Assembly: GCA_025529335.1 (NCBI GenBank)
Contig: JAMYHX010000394.1
Location: forward strand, 1-41,072
DNA: 41,072 bases
Direction of reading: 5' to 3'
From: Rhizopus sp. PT2906
Lineage: Eukaryota > Mucoromycota > Mucoromycetes > Mucorales > Rhizopodaceae
Part shown: positions 1 through 10,841 of the stretch, piece after piece
Position numbering within the stretch: position 1 is the first letter of the stretch
Layout of the letters: each line of letters starts with the position of its first letter
Notes under the pieces: model-generated
Databases searched by the model: none
What the model saw: the letters and a program-made list of their open reading frames with translations, nothing else
What the model was told of the DNA's origin: nothing
Position numbers and translations under genes: made by a program

Positions 1-768
1 TCTTTTGTTCGTGTAGATACTTTTTGGTTACTTTTGCTGTATGTCTTGGATCATTGTCATGCTGAAATATGAGATCCCCATTACGCAAATTGTAGTAATT
101 TAGGGTGTCCGTTAAGTCTCCATTAAGTATTCAGATGTAGTCTTCAGCGTTCATCTTACCATTGTAGACTTCGCAAATATATCCTATTCCATGCGCCGTC
201 ATACAACTCCAGACCATCAAGCTTCCACCTCCATGCTTAACCGTAGGTATGACGTGGTGCAGCTGCAGCTCACTTGTAGATAAACTCCAGTAATATTCGA
301 TACCATCCGAGCCCCAGACGTTGGTTTTGACTCATCAGAGAAGATTACCTTTTGCCAGTCATGTATGGTCCAGCTCCTATAAGCCAAAGCCCAATTCAGA
401 CACTCTTCTCTGTGCTTTTTGGATAAAAATGGTGCCTTTCTCTTTGGGTGGGCTTTGAGACCGATAGTCTTCAGTGCATTCAAGATGGTAAAGTAAGTTA
501 AAGTGGCGTATAGAGTCATGAGAAGCTGGTGAACTTCCACACCAGTCTTGAGCTCGCTAGTAATCGCAATTCTATTTATCAATGGCTTGTCGGTTTCGTT
601 TAAAACAGCAGGCCATCCACTAAGATGAACCAGGCGCGTAATGCCCCATGCATCACAATAGCACGAAACAGTGGATTTGAATGCATGTAAACGCTGGGCA
701 ATTTCTTCAAATGCCATATCAAATTTAGACAAAAGAGAACGAAGGTTGTTTTGTAAATCTTGAGGCAA
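1..768 (-). pseudogene. Tc1/mariner-like transposase, frameshifted and cut by the window edge
   Basis: Degenerate DDE transposase of a Tc1-type element. The N-terminal part (about 768 down to 330) has a helix-turn-helix region of the Tc3/Tc1 kind followed by the first catalytic Asp in the motif VIFSDESK. Just after this, near 325-330, the frame shifts by one base. The new frame continues with typical Tc1 blocks (VKHGGGSLMVW, then FQHDNDPRHTA with the second catalytic Asp near 30-60), but it also carries an in-frame TGA at 131-133. The third catalytic residue lies beyond the left edge. The open frame begins at a TTG, not an ATG, with a stop shortly upstream, so the original start is lost or lies in a spliced exon. 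With a frameshift and a stop it cannot encode an active enzyme. Family assignment rests on motifs seen in the translation. Confidence 0.88.
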
Positions 769-1042
769 AGAGCCAATCGATTAAACTGAAAAATTTGTAT
801 AAGGTTATTAGGAAAGATAGCAGAAAGAGAGACGTGTCAATGCATTTATATACTCATGAAACTTTGCATATATGCTAAAAAGGGACTATTTAACTATTAC
901 AAACGATTAAACAATTACAGTAGGGTTATGCATTTTTTCGAATTTCCAGGAGACACTTAAAAAAACCGTTACAGAGTGAGCTACACACAAAAAACCACAA
1001 GGTAGGAAAGTGCTGGAACGAGTTTTTTTTTAACTCACTGTA
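769..1042 (-). mobile_element. Probable right terminus of the Tc1-like element, with TA target site
   Basis: Noncoding leader of the decayed Tc1 element. Read on the minus strand, the likely outer end is CAGTGAGTTA (1040 down to 1031) preceded by TA at 1041-1042, which matches the family habit of TA target duplication and a CAG-type terminus. About 60 bp inside lies a diverged inverted partner, with GAGTGAGCTAC near 974-984. Together the two could pair or act as a bipartite transposase-binding site. The opposite end is outside the window, so the terminal inverted repeat cannot be confirmed. Confidence 0.45.
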
Positions 1043-1556
1043 AATACTATATTTAATGGTTACAATACACTTTTAAGATTGAATGTCGATGAAATCCTTT
1101 TTAAAAGAAAAGGAGATAATGAAAACATAAAAGCAAAGTGAGGCTTTTTTTAATTCACAATCAGACACGTAACAAATAAAGGATGTAGACTAATCTCACG
1201 TAAAGTTTAGTCAAGAGGGACAAATACAATAAACAGCTCTATTGTTTAAATACGATACTCTTACTATAAAAGATGCTCTCCCTTTTACTGTAGATGACCT
1301 TAATGCCTCTGTTAGTAGTAATATAATGCTTTCATTGCTAAAGACAAATGAAGCTTTTTCTGACATTAGTGAATTGAATAAACAAAAATGCAGTTTATTG
1401 TTTTTGTTTTCATTTGTGCCATGACATAACGCCAAGCTGCATAAGGAAGCATAGCTGCTTTAAGTACTATATTGCTTTTTTGTCAGTTTTTTATTTTTAT
1501 ACAACATATTAACAGGATATAAAAGTATGTTTGATGATTTCACATATACATATCAT
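1043..1556. other. Intergenic, no gene seen
   Basis: AT-rich spacer between the transposon end and the 3' end of the WDR59 gene. The 60-74 codon open frames here lack ATG starts and show no protein-like composition. It presumably holds the WDR59 3' UTR and poly(A) region. Confidence 0.5.
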
Positions 1557-4500
1557 CTATGCTCTAAGTTCAAATGCGTCTAAAGCGCATTTGCATCCGC
1601 ACCCCGTCATACAATACATTTGCTGATTAGTAACAAACCAATCCTCCATGTGATACGTATGTCCTCCGTGTCCACAATGAATACAGAAGTTGATCAATCC
1701 TTTCACCATGACGTGACAGTAACTGCATCTTACCACCTTACGAATCTTTCTGCATTGATGGCAATATTTGTCGTGATTAGATACCTCAATGCCGCACGAA
1801 TGACAAGAGACTTGGACATACTGAGAAGCAAGTTCGTAGTCAGTTGGAAAAGGTTGGTGATGCAAAAACTTTAAGATCTCTGCTCGTAATTCTAGTAAGT
1901 TCCAGCGGTAGAGCATATCAGCATAACCAAGACGTAACACATCTAATTGCGCCATGCTCTTGTTATCTACCAGTGGGATCTGATTGAAGCTGTCAAAAAA
2001 TTTCTCGCCATCAAACTGTTCCAAGTTTGAGTACTCCAGCTTTAATTCTGCTGTGGCTGAAGAAGGAAGCAGTTTGCCCTCTTTATCCTGTAAAGGTGTT
2101 GCTGGCGCAGAGGAGGCAGATGAGTAATGTGATCCTAGACTCTGAGATAAGGTGTGACGTACGCCAGGCGCTGTGTTGCTTGGTATCTTTAGCTTTTTTG
2201 TATAACTTGCCGTTGTCGTCGTCCGTGATTTACTCAGGCGTGTACTTGACGTTCTTTTGGGCATAGCTATGTCGTTAGGGGTATCTGTTATTCTGTCTAT
2301 AGTAGGCGATAGTCTTCTGTTTTCTGTTTCTAGCAGAAAGGAAAGGAAAGTGCTTGTTTTATTTCCATACGACGAGCTAAATGGTGCTATATATATCTTT
2401 TCTGCCACTTCTGAATTCGGGCCAGAATTCGCACGCAAATCAAAGGGATTCTTATGGCTTGCTTTCAGTGAGAAATAGTCCAGTTCGACAGATTCGGGCG
2501 TTCTTTCTGAGTGCAATGAAGGCTAAATAAAATATGAGTATTCGCAGTAAGGAGATCTGAATGAAATCTAAATACCTTGTGTGTAAGGATGGTCGCAGTG
2601 GATGGTTTACCCGCTGACAGTTGGAAGATGCATGATAACATGGCAGCGGTTTGGATATCTCCAATTTGAATAAAGTGCTGTATACTAGAGCAAAAAATAA
2701 GTCTATAAAACCATGATGTTTGCGTATTTCTTACAGATTATAGACTAATTTTTGTCCAAATGGGTGCATTCCCCATTTCACACGCTTCATGGTAGTTGAT
2801 ATTGCTGCTACTAATGAATCCAAAGGTTCGTAGTCATATTTTGCTCTAATCTCTGGTAGTTTCATCTCTTGTCCAGTATCATCATCAATAAATATCAACT
2901 TGTTCTTTTTATCATCTGGCAGTGATTGTGGGCCTTCTTGCATAAGACGCTCAGGCTCAGCTAGATCTTCAGGGACACAGTCTCGAAGAATTTCAACAGC
3001 AAGATACCATATTTTATAAAGATCAAGTCGTCCATGCTTTTGGCATACTTTAGCGTTGTGTATACATGACCCCACTGGGTCCTTAGAAGACAAACTAGAC
3101 CAGAATGCTTTTTAGTCTCAATTTAGGTACATGTCAATCCATTCTCTTACATGTATTCTTTAGCAAGCCAAGGACTATATGGCATTTTATCTGAAAAGTC
3201 CACAATAATTACAGTATGACTGATTCTATCCGCCTTGGATCCATGATATAAAAGGCTATCACTACTATCTAACGCACCATTCATTGCCATAGACTATTTA
3301 CGTTTAGTACCAACATTGGCATATTTTTGTACAACTTACTCCTGTATTATAATGCATCAAACTACTGCTGTTGACAGTGTTTAGATCATCATCCATATCA
3401 TCTTGCTCGTCGTCATAAGTATATTCGCCAAATGCACCACCGGTACCTCCTACGAGTACAGTAGCATTCTTACCCTGTCGTGACATGGCAGCAATTTCTT
3501 TATATTCTTCAAACTGTTCGTACGTTCTTGGATGTCGATAAAAGTCACTATATGTATTCTCAAAGTATTCACTGTTACTTCTGCCACTCTGATGTGACTG
3601 GTTGTCCTGTTGAAGGTTATTCTCATTCTTTGCGTTTGAGTTACCCGAACGGTTCGTATCTCTCACACGTAAGGTAGAAAAGAAACATATCAATTGTCCT
3701 ATATGTAATTTTGTGTGAGAACTCTAATGATCCATGCAAATCGATCTATTTTCCCCATTTCTTACCACTGCCTGAGAATACACCACCGCATAAGCGTGGA
3801 AAGGGGACCTTTTCATCCGTACTTTGTTTTGTCGACATGTCTACCATAACGCCTCGTTCACTCGTCATACTCACTCGTTTACCAAATCTAAAATCATCAC
3901 CCATCGCGTCCCATCCTTGTCCGAGCTCATCATCCGAGTCTCCAATGTCGATAGCTGCACCTTTCCAGTGTCCAGGACTGGCATTGTTGTTATTCGTGGC
4001 TGAATCTATAGAGTGGTGATCGATGCCATATTCGGACTCTTGAACATTTTCACCAAGCAGATACCGTATACAGGGTTCTAGACACCACTTTTTTTGAGAC
4101 GTGTAGTTTGATGCTAAAGCAATCAGGTCCTGAGTCATGTGAGCACGGTAATAGATAGATATCATGCTGTTTTTATGAATGTCAAACTCTGGGGGACTAT
4201 TATCGGGGTATTGAGGACTGAACCGGATGGTTATACGCAAGAGTGCATCGCCTGTATCGGACCATGGACCATGTAGGGAAATAGTACACGTACGAGACGC
4301 CGCATTGATCTTTTCAGTCTTGACGCCTACAGGCAAGTACTTATTTAAGACAGTCGACATCTCGTCCGCTACAGACTGATACGAATGCTCTGCTGCTGCG
4401 TCACGTCGTATCTCTCCTGTGGGGCCGACAGTCTTGACATTCTGCATCCACAGGAGTGGGTTAATGGCTGAGTATTTCTGTTCCTTATAGTTTTGCTCTG

Positions 4501-6144
4501 CGGTCGAGTGCTGAGCAACCGAACGGAAGGGTGTCATTGACGTCAGTCGTGTGGCAGCAGCGCCGGCCATCAATCTTGTTTTCATATCTTTGCTTTCATC
4601 AGGTTCCTGACGAAAGGTTCGCGTGGATTTCTTGTCGCCGAACGCGATAGAGGGTGCAGACAGCTTGGTCTTGATCCGGCTGGGCTCATGTCCAACGGAT
4701 TTCATGACTTCGGGCGAGACAGGCCAAAGCCTCAAGTTTTGGTCCTTGGACCAAGTGACCAGTTGAAATTCACGATCGTCACCATCTGGTCCGTTCATAT
4801 CACCTTTCCATCGCCACACGAATTCTTTAACTGTGTCTTGGTGACCCTCAAATGCATGTACAGGGACCTCGGGTGAGGCTCTGTTATATAATGTCAATTT
4901 TGAATCGTTGCCCTGAGGCATGATTAACACGCCGTTGCCAAATGGTGTATTTCTCGCTCTCCAAATAGGTGTGTCGGTCACGATAGTTTCTTGTTCGGTG
5001 GTTGGATGATTAATGTCCCAGAACTAGATGAAGGGTATGTTTATCAGTTGCTTTTTATATTAAGAAGCAACTTACCTTGACTAGTTTGTCAAGACTACAA
5101 GTAACAATATCGTGATCATTTTGTCGACTCCAATCAATACCATAAATCTTTTTTGAGTGAGCAGTAATACTTGTCACTGGAAGAGCGCCTTTCTATAACG
5201 AAAAAAAAAAAGAGATAAGGATCCTTGGGTCATTTTGAGATCATTTATACATACTCTGATATCCCAAATCTTGACGTCTTTATCATGAGCAGAGGCAATG
5301 AGATATTCATTCTTTCTATTAAATTTGACCTGTGTTGCGGCAGCTTTGATCTGTATAAGTATCGGGTCATTATCACACTTTTACTTACCGTTCCATGGAG
5401 TAAATGAGTGACTTGGTCGCATATGTGTATCTGCATCCTCTTCTTGATCTTTTAGTGGTTCTCGTAGATCCCACAGGTGAACATAGGTATCCACCGAGCA
5501 TGTAGCAAGAATGTCTGGGTGATGGGGGGACCAGTTGATATCGGAAATAGCTCGAACATGTGCATGAAATACGTGTTCAATCGCTCTTGAACCTGTGTAA
5601 TTTAAGTTCCAAACCAGTAGTTTTTGGTTAGACTATGAAAACATTTTAGAATATGTTCTTCTGCATCTTTTCCTTATTACAGTTGAAGCAATCCATGATT
5701 CTCGAGCCATATGCGGGCTCCATTGAACATCAGCCACTTCCCACTTGGACATGTGAGGAACGATTCTTGGAATGAGCCATGGATCTTCAAGATCAATAAT
5801 GACTAAACCCTGTCGTCTTGTATATATGATTGTTATCAAAACAGCATCTCTTTATAAATATATATGTATATAAAAGTGTACCCTGCTAATACAACGTCTC
5901 TCGACGCAGGACTTATACTCATTGACCCTACTGAGTGATGAAACTTGATTTCGAGTGCATCGTAAAAGGTGTCTGCTGGTTTATCAGTTTCACTCAAGTG
6001 AGAAAATTGTCTTTTGAACGAAAATGGTTGCTGAGATAGTCTTTCTCTCTTGTTGCTATTAATGCTCTGTGTGAGCAAGTTGGAATCTGATTTTCTTCTT
6101 CTTAATTTATCTCGATTGAATTCATTTTCGACCAAATCAGTCAT
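1557..6144 (-). CDS. WDR59: WDR59 homologue (Mtc5/Sea3), SEACAT/GATOR2 subunit
   Basis: WD40-RWD-zinc finger protein of the SEACAT/GATOR2 complex, which acts at the vacuole/lysosome upstream of TORC1 in amino-acid signalling. I place 11 exons: 5882-6144, 5681-5816, 5389-5632, 5255-5343, 5076-5192, 3766-5023, 3340-3698, 3151-3293, 2735-3094, 2576-2684, 1557-2522. They sum to 4044 nt (1347 aa) with all phases compatible. Visible parts are N-terminal WD repeats (SMSISPASRDVVLAG, LATCSVDTYVHLWDL, IASAHDKDVKIWDIR, VTCSLDKLVKFWD), an RWD domain at about residues 500-610, a helical C-terminal part (HPFGQKLVYNL, then GDIQTAAMLSCIFQ), and a closing multi-Cys/His zinc module (residues about 1265-1345; CHSCG, CHQC, CSYC, CIHCGHGGH, GCGCKC). 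It is longer than the human protein (974 aa) because of low-complexity linkers. Its start lies 55 bp past the stop of the SET gene upstream on the same strand. Confidence 0.93.
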
Positions 6145-6199
6145 GGCTTTTTAACAATTAAAAGAAAAAAGGAAGAATGGTCCGTGCACTCTTTAATGT

Positions 6200-7981
6200 T
6201 TATTTCGTCTTTTGGACGCGGTCATGAAATGCTTGTAGTTGTCTAATCATATCTTCAATTACCACTGGTCTTTGTGAAGGAAAGATTTGCTCTATCAGTG
6301 GAAGCCATTCAGAGTGGATAATGTCTGTTATTTTACATAGGGGTTCTATCCATTCCTTGTCCAAGGGAATCAGCATGATAGATTCTTTGTTAGCATACTT
6401 GTCTACTGTGTTATCCATCACTAAATCTATCACTATGGCCAGTAATTTCCAGCTGGCAAAGAACGCTGTCATTGGGTTACCGTGTGAAGTTGATTTTGGA
6501 TTGGCATGTTTAAAGATGACATTGTTCAAAAAGTCAATATAAACAAGTGCCTCTTCTATGCCTTTGGCAGTGAGTCCTAACTGAGACGCCAGACCTTTAC
6601 CATATATTTGTGGGAATATCTGAAGATGATATGCTGCTAATAAAGAATGAATCAGACCATAGGTCCAATGGTGCTTTGGCACTTGTCCGTTCAGCATGTC
6701 CATCAACTGAGGCTCCAGCGAGCTCATTGTATTCTGATCCAGCCGTCGCCCACCATACACTCGAGTGATAAATCCAATGACCGTTTGAACTACGTCTTGT
6801 TCATTGCTAAGGAACTCAATCTCTTTATCTTCATACTTGCGTTCACATTCAAAACATTTCCATTGCCCAAGACGAGGATAACAATCATGGCCACAGGCAG
6901 GGCAATTCACAGATCGAGACCAATCCCAGTCAGAGCATCGTTCACAAGCACATGTGAAGAATTTGAATTTTTCAAGTTTTGCTTGACGATCCTCTGTTGA
7001 TCCACATAACAGCCCACCGACAGTTGAGTCATCCTCAGGCAGATAGCTGAATGAAAGCACCTCGCCTTCCTTGACAGGTCGAATGACTGTAAAGATCATC
7101 ACATTCTTTGTAGGCTCATATCGTAAGAACATATTAGGCGAACAAGAGTGAGCAAATTTGGACCCCCATCGGAGGAGGGCAATAGTAGGCATGGATGATG
7201 TATCTCTGTCGTCGCTTCCCCAAGACGTACTCTCTCCAAATTTCGATTGATAGAATAGTCTGCGTGCCTTCCTTTTTGAATGTGTAGGCTCATTTCGTAA
7301 AGATGGTATAGTGACTGTATGAGCATTAGCGTAAATCTTTAAAACGAATTGACAAAGATCTTGTGGATCAACATGGCTAAAGAGTGGTTCAGTATCTACT
7401 ACTTTCTGTGTGACTGAGCGGATCAATTGGACAGTTGGATGATCAAGATTAGGGTAGTAAAAAAATTCAAAATCTTGTTTATTGTACTTTCGTTGGTTTT
7501 TGACAGGAAATGGAGGGTAAAGGTCGAGATAGGCCAAGATGGCTGCAGGTACACCTGGACAAAAGTCGGATTGTATTGTTTGATTATCATCATCGCTATC
7601 ATCACTATAACTGCTGTCGGTGCTGCTGTTGCTATAGACGCTCTCTTTATCTTCATCATATCCTTCTTCAGATTGTACCATCCACATGATGTTGTTCCAT
7701 AGCTTTTTAGAATAGTAAGGTGAATTGGACGATCGACAGGATGGATTCAATCTGTACTTGATCAGTGGTTCCTCAACCAATACAACATCTCCAGGAGTCA
7801 ACGGTTTCTTGGTCACCAAGGATCGTCCAACGCCAGGGCATTCTTTAATAATAACCGAGTCTAGAAATTGTTCCTTGTTAGCAACGGTTGTTAAGCCAAG
7901 ATCTTGTACAGTTGTCATAAAGAAAGGAAGGGGAAACCTTGGAAATTTTTTCTTTTTCTCGCTGTTTTTCAAGGCGGTCAT
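6200..7981 (-). CDS. SET-domain protein, SMYD/SET5-like
   Basis: Single-exon frame of up to 593 aa with a split SET domain of the SMYD/Set5 kind, predicted to be a protein-lysine methyltransferase. Seen in the translation: an N-terminal SET block (CPGVGRSLVTKKPLTPGDVV); an acidic insertion (DDSDDDN, near residue 130) where SMYD proteins carry a MYND finger, though no MYND Cys pattern is visible; the core SAM/pseudoknot motif AHSCSPN at about 275-281; the FSYLPEDD segment near 312; a post-SET Cys cluster CACERCSDWDW near 342; and an extra CxxC pair set just after it. A helical C-terminal region follows. The start is ambiguous. The first ATG (7981) adds a Lys-rich leader, and a second at 7918 begins MTTVQDLGL and looks better conserved in style. 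Unlike its neighbours it has no introns. Its start faces Yos1 across a very short gap. Confidence 0.85.
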   Translation of the reverse strand: MTALKNSEKKKKFPRFPLPFFMTTVQDLGLTTVANKEQFLDSVIIKECPGVGRSLVTKKPLTPGDVVLVEEPLIKYRLNPSCRSSNSPYYSKKLWNNIMWMVQSEEGYDEDKESVYSNSSTDSSYSDDSDDDNQTIQSDFCPGVPAAILAYLDLYPPFPVKNQRKYNKQDFEFFYYPNLDHPTVQLIRSVTQKVVDTEPLFSHVDPQDLCQFVLKIYANAHTVTIPSLRNEPTHSKRKARRLFYQSKFGESTSWGSDDRDTSSMPTIALLRWGSKFAHSCSPNMFLRYEPTKNVMIFTVIRPVKEGEVLSFSYLPEDDSTVGGLLCGSTEDRQAKLEKFKFFTCACERCSDWDWSRSVNCPACGHDCYPRLGQWKCFECERKYEDKEIEFLSNEQDVVQTVIGFITRVYGGRRLDQNTMSSLEPQLMDMLNGQVPKHHWTYGLIHSLLAAYHLQIFPQIYGKGLASQLGLTAKGIEEALVYIDFLNNVIFKHANPKSTSHGNPMTAFFASWKLLAIVIDLVMDNTVDKYANKESIMLIPLDKEWIEPLCKITDIIHSEWLPLIEQIFPSQRPVVIEDMIRQLQAFHDRVQKTK

Positions 7982-8023
7982 TTAATTCCCCTCTCTCTCT
8001 TCTCTTCTCTCTTTTCTTACAAG
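7982..8023. promoter_or_regulatory. Compact divergent promoter between SET gene and Yos1
   Basis: Only 42 bp (105 bp if the SET protein starts at 7918) separate the two divergent start codons. The plus strand is almost pure pyrimidine, with CT repeats from 7988 to 8017. Such tracts are common just upstream of start codons in these fungi. No TATA box is seen. Confidence 0.5.
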
Positions 8024-8383
8024 ATGCTCACACTTGGACTTGGACAGTTATTTTATGTCTTGTTATGTTTTATAAACGCGATTGCAGTATTAAGTGAAGA
8101 CAGATTCCTAGCAAGAAGTAATATTTGAATAAAAATAAAAGCACACAAAAACTAATGTTGAAATAGTCGGATGGACAGTACAACCAGAAGCAGGATTTGG
8201 CAATGAACAAAGTCAAACTATCAAATATAAAATAGTCAACTTAATATCTGCAGTGAGAACATTAATGCGAAGTAAGTTTCTCAAGAAAAAAGATCACATG
8301 AATAGTAATAACGCTGTCTATTCATAGTCCCATTGATTGGCATAAACATCATTGTTATAATTTATGAACTTTTACTTGGATAA
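8024..8383 (+). CDS. YOS1: Yos1 / IER3IP1 family ER-Golgi transport protein
   Basis: Small membrane protein needed for ER-to-Golgi vesicle transport, acting with Yip1-Yif1 in yeast. Three exons (8024-8117, 8167-8271, 8328-8383) join to 255 nt, giving 84 aa, the usual size for the family. The introns are 49 and 56 nt, each GT-AG and split after the first base of a codon. The translation has the family layout. The N-terminal membrane segment ends in INAIAVLSEDRFLARIGW, the middle reads KIVNLISAVRTLMRIPLI, and a second membrane segment (GINIIVIIYELLLG) closes the protein. The stop lies only 29 bp from the stop of the convergent dynactin p62 gene. Confidence 0.93.
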
Positions 8384-8412
8384 AATAACATTAAATGGGC
8401 TTTTTATTGCTT

Positions 8413-10229
8413 TTAATCAGTTGATCCAAGGCCAATCAAACACCAAAATGAATAGCTCTTGATTTTATCATCTTCTAATCTTATATTAGACTTTTTACCC
8501 AAACTGCTATTATCATCTGTATCGTCCATAATATCATCTGCATCAATATCTCCAGAGGATACGTCCATACGATCCTCATCTGACTTGTAATTATATGTCA
8601 CTAATAAGGGCAACTATATAACACGTTAGTAAGGTTGACATCATCTATATCCACTTGCCTTAAATTCCCCTTTTTCTTCAGGCACCACCTCGATAATGAT
8701 GCTTGTATAGTTATTTCTCTTTTCATAAACACCATCGATATTCATGAAATTATTATTTACACTCAAGTGATTATTATTGCGTCGAGGATACATTTCATCA
8801 TCGTATTCGATCGTCTCATTATATGCTCCCACTGTAAAATGAGGAGACAGGATCGTCACTCTACCATTGGCATTCTCTTTTAGCAGTGGTGTTGCCAATG
8901 TGATGTGCATTTCTTCATACAAGGGATTAGTGAACTTGAGCAAGATTTGAGTGGGTACATTGACTTGCAGTGGCCAATTCTTTTTGGGTATTAAGGTGAT
9001 GTTGGGTATATAGTTCATAGCAACCAACTTTATCTTAAATCGTGTTGCCTGTGCTTTCTGTTCTGGTTTAATCAGGATGTGTCTACAGGTGCGACATCGT
9101 TTGGATCGTTTGATGGCGAGATGAATACGTTGAGGATGTATCTTTCTATTTTATGTATGTGAGCCAAAAGAGAGAGAGAGAAAGGAATAATGTTATGTTA
9201 CCCTAATTCATGTGGTTGATCATGAAGTTGAGTTGATCTCTGTGTTAAGGTTGATACTATAAAATTGTTATATAAATACATATGTATATAAAGAATCTCT
9301 CTCTCTCTCTTTATACCTTTATCTATATTTCTCAAGGTAATCATAGAGTCCAACAATTTGAGATCATCATCTGGTATTTGTACACTGGGCTCATATCCAT
9401 TGATATCGTCAATTTTGCCTCCTGATCCAGAAGAATCAGTACCCATGTATTTACTAAATGCTGATGAACTCGTGAAAGATAAGAAAGTGGTAGGCAAAGA
9501 CGGTACTGAATTCACTCGGAGATGCTTTTCAAAGTGTTCCTTGAGTTGATCAAACTCTTTAGTGTCCGGTAAAGCCTCTTCGTTCTTTTGGAGTTGTACT
9601 AGAAATATGTGTTAAAAGAAACGTGGTGTTAATCTTTAATAACTTACGCGCTAAACTAGTTGGTTTTTCAAATGTCATGCTAATTTCTTGTGAAGTCCAC
9701 CTACAGACGTTACAAGCCAAAAAGTAAGGACCTGCTGGTGCTGTTACTGTTGTTGATGTCTGGTTGGGTTCTTGAGATGCAACAACAGAAAGAGTATTTT
9801 GACAGATAGGACATTGAAAGCAATTACGAGCACATCTAGATTGAGTTAATAACTAAAAGAGACAAAGTGTTAAACACACACACCTGTTTTTTTCACTCTT
9901 GACACTTGCAGTAGGGACCTAATCTAATATTAAAAAAACGCCTATTCTCCCTCTTTTTTTTCTTTCTTTCTTTCTCTCTCTTTCTCCTAATATACCTCAA
10001 ACAGACAGTTTGGACAATAATAAGATACTATTTCGTCTTGTACACAAGAAGGACAACGAATCTGATGACAATCTTCACAAAAATATAAACGAGAGAGTGG
10101 ATAAAGATAGTTTTTGGCCTTTTTTGAAAGCAAATGTAAGCCAGTGACAGATTCTGTACTTTCGTCACTGTTTCCCTCCAAATTATCCTTGGTTGAACAA
10201 GAGCAGTAATAATCTACAAAGGGGATCAT
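8413..10229 (-). CDS. DCTN4: Dynactin subunit 4 (p62)
   Basis: Subunit of the pointed-end complex of dynactin, the cofactor of cytoplasmic dynein. Multi-exon gene. The first exon begins at ATG 10229 (MIPFVDYYCSC) and carries Cys pairs (CEDC, CPSC, CPNC). The next exon has RNCFQCPICQNTL and FLACNVCRWTS. Later come a coiled linker, RCRTCRHILIKPE and the C-terminal p62 beta domain, ending SYSFWCLIGLGSTD at the TAA 8413-8415. The Cys-pair ladder and the HILIKPE block are characteristic of the dynactin p62 family. An upstream in-frame extension to 10313 is low-complexity Phe/Tyr sequence and probably not coding. Introns contain CT and CA repeats. Exact exon ends in the middle (9150-9650) were not fully resolved. 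Confidence 0.88.
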
Positions 10230-10841
10230 TTCAAGGGAAAAAGTAATAATAATGTAATAAAAAAAAAAAGGGAAAAAGACACTGAGTTTCATTTCAGGCA
10301 CACACACACACAAACAAGCACGCCAGTAGAAATGATCGCTTTATTTTTCCTAAAGAAATAAAAAAATAACGGACATTCACCATTTTTAGGAAAAAAAACA
10401 AACAGATAAAGAAAATACAAAAGAGAAAAGAATGATAAAGTATCTCTATTTGGGCCTAGAACGTAATGAGCTTGATTCACGCCATACCAGTTCATTATAT
10501 AACAAAGTTCATATGAGCAATGGCCCTTTCATTTTCATTCTTTTGATACAAAGAAAAGAATCTCGATCAAGGGGGGGGAAAAAAAAAACCAAAGGAGAAC
10601 AAAAAGGAAGTAAGACAAAGAAATATATATGAGATAAAGTGGGGGGTTGTAAATACGCGTGTATAATGCGTGTGTGTATGTGTGTGTGTGTGTGTGTGAG
10701 TTTGCGAGGGAAACGCATAACAATGAGGGCAGTTTTGATTTTTCATTATTGGGAAAGAACTCCCTAAAAACAAACACACATACAAACTATAAATTAAATC
10801 CCTTTGTTTCCCTCTTTTTCATAATATCCATATTTCTTATA
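10230..10841. other. Divergent intergenic region with microsatellites
   Basis: Shared upstream region of dynactin p62 (minus) and the PX-PB1 gene (plus). It holds short A and G runs, a CA tract at 10299-10312 and a TG tract at 10670-10698. Open frames through it are repeat-derived (His-Thr or Val-Cys runs). Confidence 0.6.
10670..10698. repeat. (TG)n microsatellite
   Basis: TG dinucleotide run with one A interruption, about 145 bp upstream of the PX-PB1 start codon. Confidence 0.9.

Noticed and set aside
1211..1435. Overlapping 60-74 codon frames on both strands
   Set aside because: Starts are TTG, composition is AT-driven, and there is no homology by eye.
10230..10313. N-terminal extension of dynactin p62
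   Set aside because: Low-complexity Phe/Tyr stretch; MIPFVDYYCSC at 10229 is the natural start of the Cys-rich domain.
10509..10785. Several minus-strand frames with His-Thr and Phe/Pro runs
   Set aside because: They are translations of the TG/CA and homopolymer repeats in an intergenic region.
10659..10841. N-terminal extension of the PX-PB1 protein
   Set aside because: It is coded by the TG microsatellite; ATG 10842 gives a normal PX start.
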